DNA from: Calocera cornea HHB12733
Taxonomy: Eukaryota; Basidiomycota; Dacrymycetes; Dacrymycetales; Dacrymycetaceae
Assembly: GCA_001632435.1 (NCBI GenBank)
Contig: KV423956.1
Coordinates: forward strand, 144,051 to 208,050
Direction of reading: 5' to 3'
DNA: 64,000 nucleotides
Positions within the stretch are counted from its first letter, which is position 1; each line of letters begins with the position of its first letter. The position numbers and the translations under genes were made by a program. This document shows positions 52,783 to 61,971 of this stretch, one piece after another. The notes below the pieces were generated by a model that was not told where the DNA came from, did not search any database, and saw only the letters and a program-made list of their open reading frames with translations.

Positions 52783-53264
52783 GCGAACTTCGCAATGCTT
52801 GCGACCAGGAAGCCGCGAGTTGGACGCCACGACACAACCCAACGGCGATCGCTCTACCCAGAATTGCGATGCAAGACTGTTGTATTTGCCTTCGCATACG
52901 ACCCCGACCATGCTATAAGCAACGGCTGCACCTTAACACAAACTCGCAATATCGACTCCACCTGTTGAAGGCAGTCAGTCAGCCCAAGGCGCGGCCAACT
53001 CTTCCTCATGAATGCGAGCAGAGTCGTGGTCTGTCGAACTTACCGCCGAGGATCATTCAACGATCTGGTGGTGACATCGTGCGGTATCTGACGGCTTATT
53101 TGGCGTGTCAATGCCGCCAAGGATAGCGATACAGTATGTGTTATTATGTGTCTCTATATGGTGAATGTATGCTACATGCGTCCGTCAACCTGGATAATTA
53201 ATGACGACTCGTCCATTGTCGCCCTCAGCGCATATGTATCACGTCGTCTGCTCCTGGACCTGCA
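52783..53264. other. Convergent intergenic region, no gene seen
   Basis: About 480 bases between the ends of DPH3 and the secreted-protein gene. Only terminators are expected; no coding sequence is evident. Confidence 0.45.
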
Positions 53265-53741
53265 TCACATATCGTCGTGCTCCTTCCTGTCGGGCCAGTT
53301 CGAGCCGTCCTGGATATCGATGACAATCGGTTTTGCTCTTTGGATGAGCAAGGCTGCTGCCTGCGCCTGCGCCTCCTTCTTCTTTGCATTCTTCGTCTTG
53401 GTCCGCTTACGTGCGCAGCTGGCGATCGCGTTTGGGCGGCAGTCGCCGCTCGTGGACTTGTTCGTCTTTAGCTTGCCGGCGTTCTAGGCCGGATCAGTAG
53501 GGGTTGCGTGGGACAGAGGCGAGCGTACCAGGTTGTATGCGCACATCCCGTTCTGCCCATAGTAGCATTCCATCATGCCTCCCTTCCGGACGGTGTTCAC
53601 GAGGGAGTGGCTCGTCCGATCTGATGTCGGGCAGACGAAGGAGCATGCGGCAGAGGTTCGTGGTGCGGGTGCGACGGCGGCGCCGAGAGCGGGAGACAGC
53701 AAGGCGAGTAACAGCGTGAGATACGAGTACAGGTAGTGCAT
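53265..53741 (-). CDS. Small secreted cysteine-containing protein
   Basis: Two exons, 53741-53529 and 53483-53265, join in frame to 143 codons. The N-terminus is a signal peptide (MHYLYSYLTLLLALLSPALG). The mature part has six cysteines in the pattern ACSFVC, MECYYGQNGMCAYN, GDCRPNAIASCARKR, which suggests three disulfides. The C-terminal third is Lys/Ala-rich (KRTKTKNAKKKEAQAQAAA) and ends acidic. Size, signal peptide and even cysteine number fit a small secreted protein or effector candidate, but I recognise no family. Confidence 0.65.
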
Positions 53742-55097
53742 CGCGTTGAACGCTTGAATGTAGCAGAGAAATCGGTGGATTAGCGCGCTCCAGGTGCAGC
53801 AATGGGTATAGATATATGGATATAGACGGTCGTCGGATTGGAGACGTATGCAGACTGTATGCGTGTTTGTGATGGGTCAACGCGGTCGTTGAGATGTTGG
53901 AGTGTGCTTGCCTTAGCGAGCTTAGATGAGACGTATGCTGAAACCACGCTCGGTCAAGACATTCCTCCCGACGTCTCAGCGGCTTCGACGGGTTGCCAGT
54001 CGTGCAGGCGGCACGGCTTCAGCAGGGCTTCGAGAGACGAACCGCATATCAAGTCTTCAATCACAATGCGCTTGTTATCTCATGTTTTCCTCCCCGGAGA
54101 ATATCATTCGTCGCCAGAGTGTGTTTTGACGAGTCGAAAGGGAAGAACGGTGGCACAGAGATAGTCGGGCAGGAGCCGAGCCTAGCCTCTGAGACGTGCC
54201 AGCCTGGCAGATGTCAATAGCACGCGCGTTTACCGAGCTCAAGATGGCATCTCGCTCGCGATTGCGCATATCCGAGCAAGTCAACGACGCTGAGCATAAC
54301 ATGTGCATGTACCGGGCGCATATATGTCAAATATACGACCTTGATAGAGATGCCAATGCTACCTACGCACGTACCGATCGATTAATGGATTCCTTGAGCA
54401 AGCCTGGTCCGTTCTTAGGGTTACAAGTGACCACAGAACGGGTCGTGACTCGTGGGGTGAGGGGGATGTTCGCAAATACCGACAGCAGGTCCAAGATGGG
54501 TCAGGGCACGCGGCCCTCCTGGGTTTCGACAATGTAAGTAACTGTGGTGAACGACAGGAAAAGAAGTACTCACCGCCATTGCTGGCGACAGGCGCGATGC
54601 GCCTGTACCTGCACGGTATCAGTAATCTGTTGCGTGCGTTGCGTGAGAAGGACTTATCTTTTTTTCGGGCCTGTGGCCCGCGTTCTTGAGGAGTGACGGC
54701 CGACCTACAAACGATTAGAATACCTAAATAAAACTTAGTAGAAACCTGTATAAGCGTCAGTACCACGGCCACCTGTATAAAACGTCAGTACTAGAAGATG
54801 TGTCGCGTCAGTGATGGCTTTACGCGCGAAGGGAAGAAAGCACTCACCAAGGGAGGTCGCACTCCGTGCTCCCGCCTTGGTGGCAGCAGGCAGGGGGTGC
54901 AAGACCCGTTGCGACCGCCGCCGCCCCGACATATTCCCACCTTCCCCCAGGGTAAAGGCGGACGGGGTGCTTGACCGACGTCCTATGAAATAAGTGTCAG
55001 CTGTGTCGAGAAAGGAGGGCCAGGAGGGAAGTACCTTTGAGGGTGCCGGGGCGCATCCTGGGCACTGTTGCCACCGCGCCCCGCCGAGCACGAATTC

Positions 55098-55119
55098 CGG
55101 ACCGCTAACGAGCGGTCCG
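55098..55119. other. Perfect 9-bp hairpin
   Basis: CGGACCGCT, loop AACG, then AGCGGTCCG. Confidence 0.85.
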
Positions 55120-55286
55120 TCTCAGCATGCCCAGGCTGTTGAAAGGACATAAGCGAAGTGAAGGAGGAGGGATGGGGAGTGCATACATGTTCTGCCTGAC
55201 CAACCCGCTGGGGCTTCGAAGGGGAGTGCGACCTGAGGGATTACGATGCAGCACAGAGTGCACCTTATATGTGAAAAGCACGGCCA

Positions 55287-55333
55287 TCCATGGTCAGTGC
55301 GCTGATTGCACAAATCAGCGCACTCACCATGGA
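55287..55333. repeat. Near-perfect 21-bp inverted repeat with 5-base loop
   Basis: The arm 55287-55307 (TCCATGGTCAGTGCGCTGATT) is followed by GCACA and then its reverse complement at 55313-55333 with a single mismatch. The arms contain NcoI-like CCATGG ends. No coding role is evident. Confidence 0.9.
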
Positions 55334-56182
55334 GAGGTGGTCTGTGCGCACAGAAAACAAAGTGGAATCAATAGGTTGCCAGGTAGAAGAGACCAATCGA
55401 AGGCATGGAGTGCGCCTTCCGCAATTGCCAGATCCTTCGAACCCTATTTCTTCCAATGGGTTCGCAGCTTCTCTGCCTTATGACAGCCTTCCAAGACCAG
55501 GGTAGGCACGTAGTGACGTTGATGCCAAAATGACAAGAAACACAACTGGGCAACTGGGAAAAGCACATCCATAGAGACAATGCACAGGACAATATCAGCA
55601 CTCGTACAGTGCTGAAAGAAACATTTTTCAATAATGCATTCACCGTCCTCGCGGAGCAAAATGCGTCAAAGTCGCGCGACCGCGGGCCGACGCGTCCTCG
55701 AAAGGCGCGTCAAAACGCGTCCTGCCGGCCGTACTGATCACACCGGCGAAAATTCTGTGCCTATCACACCTAGTAACGCGCGTAAGTTTTTGCCGAAGGC
55801 GCTGCTGAGACTGCTGCGGCTTCTGCCGATAGTCGATCCGCCAGCGGACCGCACGTCCGCTCCGCCTTTCCGCTTGGAGACGGCACACACGAGGACCGGG
55901 GTACACGAGGTCGCTCGGTCAGCTGTGTCGGCGGCCTTCTTCCGGCCGTGGGCATCGCCGAGGTCCGAGGTGTCTCAGTGCACGGACCTCCTGAGTGTCC
56001 TGGCGAGAGGGGCAAGGCGCATGGCTAGGGCCGGCCACGGTCACAGCGGCATCGCGCATATGGAAAAGGCGAACAAGATGAGTATTAATTCGTGTAATAC
56101 TGTTGAAAAGATGTGGTAAAATGTCATGTAGTTCTAGACGAGCTGTTGGTAAATCCCTCTGGCGCTGCTTCGACAAACCCTA

Positions 56183-57993
56183 TCAAACCACTGTGCCCTT
56201 CGACGTGTTAAACGCCTGGATGACATCGAGTGGCAGCTTCAAGTGCGCCTGCACAATTTCGGGCGGTGTCAGAGCGAGCCACTGGGTCAGACTGGTCGAC
56301 GATATCAGCATACGCGCGATGGCATGCGCCGCGCAGGCATACCTGATATCCTGGTAGATGTCGGTGTTGAAGATCTCCAGGTACTTGACGGTCGTATTGC
56401 CGAGGTTCTCGATGTAGTGGCCATCTAACAACCTGAATCAGCCCGATTCGCAGCGGCATCGGTCGTGCGACCCACATGCCGGAGGGATATACGCGATGTC
56501 GCCCGCCTGGTAGTTGAATGTCCTTGCGGTGGCAGAAGCGGCGAAGGATGTCAACCGGGACTCGCCCGACCTACAAGGAGATTAGCCACCCGCACCTTCA
56601 ACATGAACAAACAGCTTACAAGAAGTAGGTCCATTCGGGCTGGGTAGGATGCCAGTGCAGCTCCCTGCGGTCCTATCAGCCGCTGCCTTACGAGAGCGTC
56701 AGAGCTCGTACCTCATCGCACCCGGGTTGATCGTGACCTCAGCGACGATGATATTGGTCGCTATCTTGAACGTCCTCGAATCGGCGATCTTCACGCTTCC
56801 TCCCCGCAGGGGCGTCGCGGGCACCTGCGAGAACGCATACGAGAACGCGTCGGGAACGTTACCATTAGGGTCGTCCACGGCGGTCTGCGCGAGGGGAGGA
56901 GGAACGACGCTGGGGAAGATGTAGAGCTCCTGGGCGGGGATGTGGTCGAACAGCGAGATGTCTACTTGGAAGTTCTTGGCGATTACTTCCTTGGGCACGT
57001 GGGCGAGCCAGTCGGTGAGCAGGAACGTGTCCTCCTCGCTGAACTCGCCGCTGTCGAACACCAGGAGGAACTCGCACCCGTCGGCGGTGTCGTTCAAGCC
57101 TTGGAGGTAATGGGGAATACCCGCCGGGAAGTACCCTGCGAAGGCTATCTCAGTATATGGGTCGGTCCTGCTGGTAACAATAAGACATACACAGATCGCC
57201 AGGATACTGGAGGACAGATCAGTGAATTTTGGTGACCGAAAGGTGACAAGGACTTACAATATCCGCTATGTAATTCCTGCCAAGCTGATCGACCGAAGAG
57301 ATGCGACAGCTTCCAGCAATCACATACGACCACTTCCCATAACGATCGTGAGCATGTTTGCTGATATGAGGCGAGGACGACATACCTCCGCTGAAGTGTG
57401 CCAGTGGAGCTCGCTGATCAACAGCGTCAGTAGACGTACAAGGGCAACGACGAGAAGACTTACCGAATAGCCCCCGCTTCCAAGCGCATGTCTACACCAG
57501 CAAGGGCGGTCGCGATGGGCATGTCGTGGACTGCAGCATGTTGAGCACACCCATGTGTGAGTTGGTGAAAGAGACGGACGCACCATTCTGCTGCCTCGCC
57601 CAGCCTCCCTTCTGTAAGCGATTGTGCGACAGGGCAAACGGCCACTTTGAGTTGTCCCTATACCACGGTCAGCAACCTCATTCACGGTGCGAAGCTCGCG
57701 CCGACGTACAGATCACCCTCATCAGTGGACGGTGGCGCCAGGACGTCCGGGTTCTGCATATCGAGCGGCTTGTTGTCCGGGCCGAGGATGTTCCCGCCTG
57801 TACTGCCGCGCTGCGGCGCGGGCACCGCACCGGGGGCGTTGAACTGGTCGTAGAAGGAGTCGTTCGGGTCGTCGGACGCGTAGGGCGCGGTGGGTGTCGT
57901 TGCTGGGGCGGAGGCGGTGGTGCTGGCCTGCCTGACCTCGCGCGGGGAGGCGAGCGCCAGCGGCAGGGCAGCGAGGAGCAGGAGGGAGTACAT
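56183..57993 (-). CDS. Secreted oxalate decarboxylase (two-cupin enzyme)
   Basis: A multi-exon gene starting at 57993 with a signal peptide (MYSLLLLAALPLALASP). The N-terminal mature block is GGNILGPDNKPLDMQNPDVL, then KWPFALSHNRLQKGGWARQQN, a classic oxalate decarboxylase entry. Both cupin manganese sites are seen: GAIRELHWHTSAEW in domain 1 and GAMRELHWHPTQPEWTYFL in domain 2, with second-motif parts GDIAYIPPACGHYIENLGN. Between them is QELYIFPSVVPPPLAQ. The tail is WLALTPPEIVQAHLKLPLD. The enzyme converts oxalate to formate and CO2 at acidic pH; wood-decay and litter fungi use it to limit oxalate. Gene ends were set by frame-consistent splicing. Confidence 0.93.
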
Positions 57994-58845
57994 CGTGTAT
58001 GTTTGAGGCTGGGGGCCGGGGCGGGCGAGTCGTGCCGTGTCGTGCCGTGTCGTGTCGCTGGTTGCTGAACGCCGGTATGGCGCTGCCTTATATGCGCTCC
58101 AGAGACGGGTCCTGGGAGAGCCCATCATCCTGCCGAGGCGTGCGGGATTGGAGATCGGCCTACTCTGGCCCAGCAGCTCCTCGACGAGCGCGTTGACGCC
58201 CACTGCACTACGAGTGACATCATTCCCTGGTGCCGAGCGGTCCGATCATTGAGACACATTTTTGGCGGTTCTAAGTTTGTCCTCTCTTTCCGGGCGCGAA
58301 AGGGCTGGTGGGAGGAGTGCGATAGGAGAACGGGAGGTGCAGCCAGGAAAAGAGGTCCTGCGCATCGGACAATGTCATGGAGCGAAGAAGAGGGCGAGGG
58401 ACAGCCATGAGAGCACCGGCGGCCTGCATACGTAGTCCAAGACATTGGAGAGAAGGCGCGAAGGCGCGAAGCTCGAGGAACGCGTTGAACATTCTTGCGA
58501 CGAAGCAGGAAGCAGCGCGCGATGAGGCCGGAAATATTCCGCCCGCGACCTCGCCGTGTCATCATGATCGTGACCGCATCCGCCATGCCAGCACAATAAT
58601 TCTCATACATCATCAACAAAAGTACGGTCTATGAATCCCGCCCATGCAACATATTTCTATCATGGTATACAGTCCAACCCCATGGGAACCTCATGCGTGC
58701 CCTTCCGCCTTGTGGTAATTAAATACAGGGACGCGCTCACGCGCCCAACCCCAACAAGTACAACTTCCAGAAGTTCGCAGCGTATCTCCCGGCTCAGCGG
58801 TCAGGAGGACCAAGCCCCATGAGGCTCGCGGAACAACCCGGCCGC
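57994..58845. other. Intergenic region, no gene seen
   Basis: About 850 bases between the oxalate decarboxylase start and the F-box stop. It must hold the decarboxylase promoter (GTCGTGCCGTGTCGTGCCGT repeats near 58,028-58,055). No coding sequence is supported. Confidence 0.45.
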
Positions 58846-59727
58846 CTAGCGCCCAAAGATGAAGACTGTGCACCCTCCACGGGCCTCATTCTCCTCGTTG
58901 ATCAGCAGCAGCTGCGGGATGCTGATCTCGATGCTCGTGTAGCGCATGCTGTAGCGCGTGATATGGTCCGTGAAGGGGAAGTGGGTCGGGAGGGAGGAGG
59001 AGAGGAGGGCCGTCGTGCGCGGACGCGTGGACGTGAAGGGAGCTTCGGGCGGCAGGTGCTGCGCGTGCAGCGCACAGGGCGGGGTGGGCGCGTCTGTCAG
59101 CGAGTGCTTCACCGAGCGAGTGATCGGGTGGAAGGAGGACTTGAAGAACTATATTCGCTCATCGTCAGCAGGCGCCGGATCAGCCCGTGAGCAATGGAGG
59201 CGCGCACCCGGTATATCCCATCCAGTATCGTCACGGTGTAAGTCATCTTCCGAGCGCTCTGCACGACGCAGCGCAGGCTGAGGGTATACAGCACGGTCTG
59301 AAACGCCTCATACGACTCGAGCGTGAAGCTGAAGGGCGGGCCGCCCTGGGGGAACGTGAAGTGTGCCGAGAGCGCGCAGGCCGAGTCGTCGATGTGCGAG
59401 AACTTGAGCTCTTGGCGCATCTCGCTCGTGTACCCGGCGGGGAGAGAGCACTCGAACTGCATCATTGCGGTCAGCGCGGGGCAGCGGTGTGGGGAAGGGA
59501 AGGGGCAGGCGCACAGAGAGGGACACGCTCGGGTCGTCCAGCATGCGCAGGAACCGCTGCCGCAGGATCGTCGCCGGCACGGCGCGGAAGGGGGTTGTGT
59601 CCTCGAGCAGGCGGGTGAGGTCGGCTGTGGGGACGAACTCGAGCGTGTGGAGGACGAGCTCGACGGGCAGGCGCGGCAGGCCCTCCGCCTCGCGCTGCTG
59701 CTGCTGTGGTTGTTGTGTGTCCGCCAT
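58846..59727 (-). CDS. F-box-like protein
   Basis: Three exons on the minus strand from ATG 59727 (MADTQQPQQQQREAEGLPRL) with GTGCGC donors in both introns; the second intron has GCTGAC and TATAG signals. Near the N-terminus the sequence LPRLPVELVLHTLEFVPTAD then LTRLLEDTTPF resembles an F-box helix set. The later part is beta-rich (PFSFTLESYEAFQTVLYTLS, KMTYTVTILDGIYR), with FKSSFHPITRSVKHSLTDAP, and resembles substrate-binding domains of fungal F-box proteins. About 240-290 residues in total. The substrate is unknown. Confidence 0.6.
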
Positions 59728-60044
59728 CCGGTAATACAGAGAATAAGAATACAAGCCAGGCGATGAACCACTAGGAGAGGGGGATGGGAGAGAGGTAGGA
59801 GAGAAGCCAACCCCCCGCTGGTGTTATCACCTCATCCGTCGAGCGGCGCTGTGACCTGTCGCCCCGGACCCCGCGCAATAACAGCGGGAGGCGCGGGCGC
59901 GGGAGCGGGAGAATGTAAGCAGCCAATCCAAGTCTCGGGCCCACGCTTCCCCAAATGATCCCGGTGACGGCAATCGGACGTATGGACGGACGGCGACGCG
60001 GAACATTCACTGGCAGCTGGGCCGCGGCACCGCAGATCCCCCCA
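59728..60044. other. Intergenic region left of the CACTA element, no gene seen
   Basis: About 317 bases, GC-rich, between the F-box start and the transposon edge. It probably contains the F-box promoter. No gene is seen. Confidence 0.45.
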
Positions 60045-60059
60045 CACTAGGACCCTATG

Positions 60060-60360
60060 AGTGGTTGATTAGTAGTAGTTAGCGTACCTGGTAGATGTAG
60101 TTTATTATCAGCTCCTTACTTTGTGAGGCAAAGGGGCTGATAAGAAGAAGAAAGTGATAAGTAAGCAGTGACTTGCTTATTATCAGTAGCTTAGCTATTT
60201 AATATAAGAAATTTATTAATTAACTTTTAAAAGCCGCGAAGGCTCTGCTTATAAGCAGCTGCGTGCTGGAGATCAGCTCCTTTGCTGGGGATTGCCAACG
60301 ATACTGCGGCTGAAAGACAGCCAGTAGAGAGTTGAGGGGTTGAAAAACAGCAATTGAATT
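60060..60360. repeat. AT-rich subterminal repeats of the CACTA element
   Basis: The words TTATTATCAGCTCC (60,100), GGCTGATAAGAAG (60,137), GTGATAAGTAAGCAG (60,157), GCTTATTATCAGTAGCTTA (60,174) and GCTTATAAGCAGC (60,248) form a set of direct and inverted copies of a CTKATAAG core. Such repeats are the usual transposase-binding sites of CACTA elements. Confidence 0.7.
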
Positions 60361-60405
60361 CAGTTGTTTAGTTACTGACAATGAAAGCCTTTGGGTCATC
60401 CTATC

Positions 60406-61644
60406 CTACGCGCCGTCCTCGTCCTCCTCGTCCTCGTCCTCGTCCTCATCATCATCATCATCGCCCTCCCCCTCATCCTCACCCTCCTCGTCCTCCTCAG
60501 CTGCGCCCTGCCCGTCCCCGTCCCCGTCCCCGTCCCCGTTCCCATTCCCATTCCCGTTCCCGTTCCCGTTCCCGTTCCCGTTGGCTGCAACAGCGGCAGC
60601 CCGTTTCTGGCGCATCTTGAGGTTCTTCAGGTACTGCATGAGCAGGTCCTTTGAAGCCCACTGCCTGTCATAAGCAGCTAGCTCTGGGGAGTTCTTTTCG
60701 GCCTGTAAAGTAGTTAGTAGATGTAGAAAATAGAAGTTAGTACTTACAAGCTTGAAAACCGTGCTCAACTCCTCGCTGGAGAAGTCCGTGATCCTCCGCT
60801 GGGGCGACAAGCCACTCTGGGCGAACGCCTTGCGAACCGAGTCCTAAAGAGCAAGTAGTTAGCTATCAACAATAGGTTAGAATAGTAAGATACTTACTGC
60901 AAGGAAGTTGTACAGAGTTTTGTTCTCCCCGAGGCGCATCGCCGCCTGCAGCTTGTAGTCCTTCACAAGCTGCCCAGGCGGCTTGGGGATCAGCTTGATC
61001 TCCTTCTCCTTCTTCTTCAATGCCTTCTTGAGCTTGCCCTTGGTCAAGGCAAGCTCAGCTGTAGAGTAGTTAGTAATAATATGTATGCGCATGCAGATAC
61101 ACGCACCTTGAAGCGCAGCGTACTGCGCCTTTGTCTCCAGCACCAGCTGCTCCGCCTCCCTCACCTTCTCAGCCGCGGTTGGCTTCTTCGTTGTCGCAGC
61201 CTTGACGTTGACCGAGTTGTCCGTCTGCCTCTCAGGCATCTTGCGCGCGCGCTTGGCAGTGGACTCGTCCGGGGCCGCGTTCTCCTTGTTGCTCTTGCGC
61301 TTCTTGGCGCCCGTAGTCGAAGGCGGGGCGAGCGTCTGTGACGTAGCAGCAGCAGCATCAGCAGCAGCATCAGCAACAGCATCAGCAACAGCATCAGCAT
61401 CAGCATCAGCATCAGCATCAGCATCAGCAGCAACAACAGCAACAACAGCAGCAACAGCAGCACGGGCGCGTGGGCGAGGGCCAGGGGGGCCAGTGGGAGG
61501 TGGGGCAGGCGTAGCGCCCAGGCTGAAGTCGATGTCGGAGAGGGACGTGCGGGACGTTGGGGCGGGGGGACGCGTATCCGTTTCCTTAGGCAAAGGCCCT
61601 CCAGAAGGAGGTCCTTTGCCAGGCTTAGGCTTGCGGGGGGCCAT
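60406..61644 (-). CDS. Transposon accessory protein, divergent partner of Tnp2
   Basis: Four exons on the minus strand. The preferred start is ATG 61644 (MAPRKPKPGKGPPSGG); an upstream ATG at 61794 would add a (PS)n tract. The first exon has an alanine/aspartate repeat (ADADADADA) and a basic cluster. The conserved core is KKKEKEIKLIPKPPGQLVKD then YKLQAAMRLGENKTLYNFLA, followed by DFSSEELSTVFKLAEKNSPE and WASKDLLMQYLKNLKMRQKR, and it ends in (GN)n(GD)n and acidic repeats. I recall this IPxPxG...LQxAMxL...YLKNxR pattern as common beside basidiomycete transposases. Its role is unknown; DNA or subterminal-repeat binding like TnpA is an inference. Confidence 0.65.
60518..60580. repeat. CCCGTT/CCCGTC hexamer array in accessory gene exon
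   Basis: About ten hexamers of CCCGTC, CCCATT and CCCGTT encode (GN)n and (GD)n on the minus strand. Confidence 0.85.
61340..61460. repeat. CATCAG/CAACAG trinucleotide-type array in accessory gene exon
   Basis: Plus-strand CATCAG and CAACAG units repeat for about 110 bases. On the minus strand they encode (AD)n and Ala/Val-rich segments. Confidence 0.85.
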
Positions 61645-61649
61645 CGTTG

Positions 61650-61782
61650 AGGAGGGGGGAGGGGAAGGGGAAGGGGAAGGGGAAGGAGAAGGCGAAGGGG
61701 AAGGGGAAGGGGAAGGCGAAGGCGAAGGCGAAGGGGAAGGCGAAGGGGAAGGGGAAGGGGAAGGGGAAGGGGGCGAGCCGGG
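61650..61782. repeat. GGGGAA/GGCGAA hexamer array
   Basis: Around twenty hexamers of GGGGAA, GGAGAA or GGCGAA form a purine-rich strand. Read on the minus strand they encode (PS)n upstream of the preferred accessory start codon, so they may be leader sequence. Confidence 0.85.
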
Positions 61783-61971
61783 GGGACACGCCATCGAGGC
61801 GCGTATAGATATAGGCCCCGTAGGGGCGCTGTGAAGAGTGTCCTGTAGGGAAGCGATTAGATCGGCCAGGCAATGAAATGGTATGGGACTTACCTTTTCG
61901 GGCAAGTCCCCTGCTCCCCAACCTCTAAAGCGCATACAGCGCCCAGCCCACCTTCCCTCCCATCGCCTAGC

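Larger units (their letters stand above)
53742..56182. other. Gene-poor, hairpin-rich region
   Basis: About 2.4 kb with no supported gene. Frames are short and shadow each other. It contains several strong inverted repeats (54,674-54,688, 55,098-55,119 and 55,287-55,333) and repeated GCGTCAGTAC words near 54,750-54,810. It may be relic transposon DNA. Confidence 0.45.

Noticed and set aside
54196..54537. 113-codon plus-strand frame in the hairpin-rich region
   Set aside because: No domain, no homologous pattern and weak start context; overlapping frames exist on the other strand.
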